Part shown: positions 4,875-7,043 of the stretch, piece after piece
Layout: each line of letters begins with the position of its first letter
Position numbering within the stretch: the first letter of the stretch is position 1
Assembly: GCA_900556095.1 (NCBI GenBank)
Contig: USNU01000072.1
Location: forward strand, 1-7,043
DNA from: an uncultured Bacteroidales bacterium
GTDB taxonomy: Bacteria > Bacteroidota > Bacteroidia > Bacteroidales > Paludibacteraceae
Length of the DNA stretch: 7,043 bases
Direction of reading: 5' to 3'
Notes under the pieces: model-generated
The model's input: the letters and a program-made list of their open reading frames with translations, nothing else
Told to the model about the DNA's origin: nothing
The model's database searches: none
Made by a program: the position numbers and the translations under genes

Positions 4875-7043
4875 ATGATACGCAAAAACAAACTCTTTCC
4901 GGCTGTTGTCTTGTGTGTGCTGTTGTCGCTGCAGACAATGGCGCAAGACAAAGTGGTAAGTCTTAACCTCAGTCGTGTATCTCTGCGGGAGGTAATGACT
5001 GCCGTTGAGACGCAAACCGATTACCGTTTTTCCTACCGCACAGCGGCGCTGGACAACGACTCTGCCAACATCACCATTCAGCGTACCCTCTCGGTGCGCG
5101 ATTTGCTTCGTGAGGTGTTGCCTCCACGCGGACTCGAATATGAGATGGCAGGGCAGACCAATATTGTGGTACGTAAGCAGGAGAAAACATCAGCAACAGC
5201 CACGTCCTCGGTGTTGAGTGGTACGGTATATGACAAATTGGGCGAGCCGATTATCGGTGCGAACATCATCATCGCCGGCACATCCACGGGGACGATCACC
5301 GATTTCGACGGTCGTTTCTCTATCGAAGCCGCTACGGGACAACGCCTGCAGGTGTCGTATATAGGCTATCGGTCGCAGGAGATAGCCGCGGCGCAGAATA
5401 TGCGTGTAGTGCTCAGCGAAGATACTGAGCAACTCGAAGAAGTAGTTGTGGTGGGCTATGGTACACAGAAAAAAGTGAACCTTACGGGGGCGGTCAGCGT
5501 GGTGGATGCCAAGGATATATCCAACCGTTCCGTCGCCAATGCTGCACAGGCGTTGCAGGGAACCGACCCGGGACTGAACATCGTTGCTAACAGTGGTTCG
5601 CCTGATGCGGGTATGCAAATCAATATCCGCGGTGTGAGTTCGCTCACCAGCGGTGCTTCACCCCTCGTACTGATTGATGGGGTGGAGGGCAGCCTCAGCC
5701 GCTTGAATGCCAACGATATAGAGAGTGTTTCTATCTTGAAAGATGCCAGTGCGTCGGCTATCTATGGTGCAAAAGCCTCAGCGGGCGTGGTGCTCGTTAC
5801 CACCAAGAGTGGGGCGGAGGGGAAGACGAAAATATCCTACTCGTACCGTGCAGGTTGGAGCCAGAACACCACCTCTACCGATTATATCACTACGGGCTAC
5901 TGGTCGGCAAAAATCAACGATATGTTTATGACGCCCAAGGACGGGCGCAACTATACGGGCTACACCGAAGCCGACTATGCCGAACTCGAAGCGCGTCTCA
6001 ATGACAAGACTGAGAACCCTGCACGTCCGTGGGTGGTGGAGCAGGCGGACGGCACCTATAAATATTACGCCAACTTCGACTGGTACAACTGGACGTATCG
6101 CAAAAACCGTATGCAGCAGGAGCACAACCTGAGTATCAGCGGCGGAAACGACAAGATAAAGTACTATGTATCAGGTCGCTATTTTGACCAAGACGGTATT
6201 TTTCAGCAGGTGAACGACTACTACAAGAACTATTCCATTCGTGCCAAACTCACTGCGCAAATCAAGCCGTGGGTACGATTTACTACCAACACCAATTTCT
6301 TTGCCTCGCGCCGTTTCTTTCCAGGTATGTCGTCTATGGCGAATATGCTGCGTCTGACCTATGCGCACGCTTTGGCATGTGTCCCCGCCACTACGCCGGA
6401 AGGCTACCCTGTCTATTACAACACCAATGCCAATCGTACCTCTACGGTGATGGACGGCGTGAGTGCTATCTTTATCAACAACAAGCACCGCAACACCAAT
6501 CTCGACCGCGAGATTGTTACCCGCAACCGTTTCGATTTTGATATTATCCCCGACCTGACACTTACTGCCGAGTATGCCTATTCATTCCGCTATCGCGAGT
6601 ATCGAAACCGTTCGGCGAATGTGCCGTATTCGCAGAAAGCGGGCGAGGTACTGTGGCTCACTACCGAGAAAGCGCAGGACTACTATCAGGAGCAGTACTA
6701 CCGTGTACAGAACCACAACCTGAATATCTACGCCACCTACAGTCATACCTTTGCAGGCTCACACTCGCTCAAACTGACGGGTGGCGGGCAGTTCGAGACC
6801 TATGAGCAGCGCAGCAGCAAGGCACGTCAGTTGGATTTGTCCGACACCGAACTCGATGCGTTCAATCTCGCTACGGGGGAAGTTACCGTCCTCGACGGCA
6901 GCATTGCCGAATATGCCACGCTTGGCTTCTTCCTGCGTGCCAACTACGACTATGCGGGGCGTTATCTTGTGGAACTCTCCGCACGCGGCGACGGTTCGTC
7001 TCGTTTTGCACCAAAACACCGCTGGGTGTTTGTGCCATCTGCC
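4875..7043 (+). CDS. SusC/RagA-family TonB-linked outer-membrane receptor with STN domain, 3'-truncated
   Basis: The frame is open from ATG 4875 to the last base, giving 723 residues of a protein usually near 1000-1050. It is an outer-membrane channel that imports a ligand, often a glycan or peptide, with a SusD-type lipoprotein and TonB energy. In order: a signal peptide (1-23, basic start, hydrophobic core, TMA before Gln24); an STN domain (about 27-100) typical of transducers that contact an anti-sigma factor; a CarboxypepD-regulatory-like domain (about 113-182) with SGTVYDKLGEPIIGANI and GTITDFDGRFSI; the EEVVVVGYGTQKK segment (188-200) serving as TonB-box region; and a plug (about 205-313) with INIRG (249-253), LIDGVEG, SILKDASASAIYGAKAS and VTTKSG. 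The rest is barrel, rich in alternating aromatic strands, ending in RFAPKHRWVFVPSA. The family's usual GRVPGL-like plug motif reads GTDPGL here. Ligand cannot be inferred; the SusD partner would lie to the right. ATG 4856 is in another frame and is not the start. Confidence 0.96.
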   Translation, partial: MIRKNKLFPAVVLCVLLSLQTMAQDKVVSLNLSRVSLREVMTAVETQTDYRFSYRTAALDNDSANITIQRTLSVRDLLREVLPPRGLEYEMAGQTNIVVRKQEKTSATATSSVLSGTVYDKLGEPIIGANIIIAGTSTGTITDFDGRFSIEAATGQRLQVSYIGYRSQEIAAAQNMRVVLSEDTEQLEEVVVVGYGTQKKVNLTGAVSVVDAKDISNRSVANAAQALQGTDPGLNIVANSGSPDAGMQINIRGVSSLTSGASPLVLIDGVEGSLSRLNANDIESVSILKDASASAIYGAKASAGVVLVTTKSGAEGKTKISYSYRAGWSQNTTSTDYITTGYWSAKINDMFMTPKDGRNYTGYTEADYAELEARLNDKTENPARPWVVEQADGTYKYYANFDWYNWTYRKNRMQQEHNLSISGGNDKIKYYVSGRYFDQDGIFQQVNDYYKNYSIRAKLTAQIKPWVRFTTNTNFFASRRFFPGMSSMANMLRLTYAHALACVPATTPEGYPVYYNTNANRTSTVMDGVSAIFINNKHRNTNLDREIVTRNRFDFDIIPDLTLTAEYAYSFRYREYRNRSANVPYSQKAGEVLWLTTEKAQDYYQEQYYRVQNHNLNIYATYSHTFAGSHSLKLTGGGQFETYEQRSSKARQLDLSDTELDAFNLATGEVTVLDGSIAEYATLGFFLRANYDYAGRYLVELSARGDGSSRFAPKHRWVFVPSA

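Noticed and set aside
4856..4972. ATG at 4856 as an upstream start or leader peptide for the SusC-like gene
   Set aside because: It is in a different frame from the receptor, gives only a short product ending at a TAA shortly after, and lacks a ribosome-binding site. The signal peptide begins at ATG 4875.
5190..6541. Several open frames of 60-140 codons on both strands within the SusC-like gene
   Set aside because: All overlap the continuous receptor frame from 4875 to 7043 with its recognisable domains and show no motif of their own.
1..7043. CRISPR array, tRNA or rRNA genes, insertion sequence or prophage genes
   Set aside because: No regularly spaced long repeats, tRNA-like cloverleaf in the spacers, transposase or integrase motifs, or inverted terminal repeats were found on reading both strands.

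Overview
The window looks like chromosomal DNA from a member of the Bacteroidota, most likely the order Bacteroidales. The main reasons are a SusC-type TonB-dependent outer-membrane receptor with a CarboxypepD-regulatory-like domain, AlaRS and guanine deaminase sequences of a Bacteroidetes flavour, little Shine-Dalgarno signal, and A/T-rich spacers between moderately GC-balanced genes. The species cannot be named from the sequence alone. All recognised genes are on the + strand.

Layout. Positions 1-2151 hold the 3' four-fifths of alaS (alanyl-tRNA synthetase), whose start lies outside the window. After a short A/T-rich spacer comes a small GtrA-family membrane protein with a probable TTG start (2185-2619). 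Two bases further on is guaD, a zinc-dependent guanine deaminase (2622-3890). A second A/T-rich spacer precedes lplA, a lipoate-protein ligase catalytic domain without the usual C-terminal accessory domain (3923-4687). A strong intrinsic terminator (about 4707-4752) closes this block, and a leader of about 120 bp follows. Then comes a SusC-like receptor with an N-terminal STN domain (4875-7043), cut by the right edge with roughly the last 300 residues missing. This receptor has no stop codon inside the window.

How the genes relate. alaS-gtrA-guaD-lplA are co-directional, closely spaced and end at one terminator, so they could be a single transcription unit. They do not form one pathway: they cover translation, a membrane or glycolipid-related function, purine catabolism or salvage, and lipoate scavenging. 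This looks like a housekeeping cluster. The receptor is a separate unit and probably the first gene of a SusC/SusD uptake locus that continues to the right. Its STN domain suggests it also signals to an anti-sigma factor, but no such partner lies immediately upstream.

Unexpected structure is in the spacers. Both the alaS-gtrA and guaD-lplA gaps hold a 28-bp array of four imperfect ATAATTC heptads in the same orientation. Separately, lplA is bracketed by two near-identical 13-14 bp direct repeats. No clear new multi-gene system, phage, insertion sequence, CRISPR array, tRNA or rRNA was seen.
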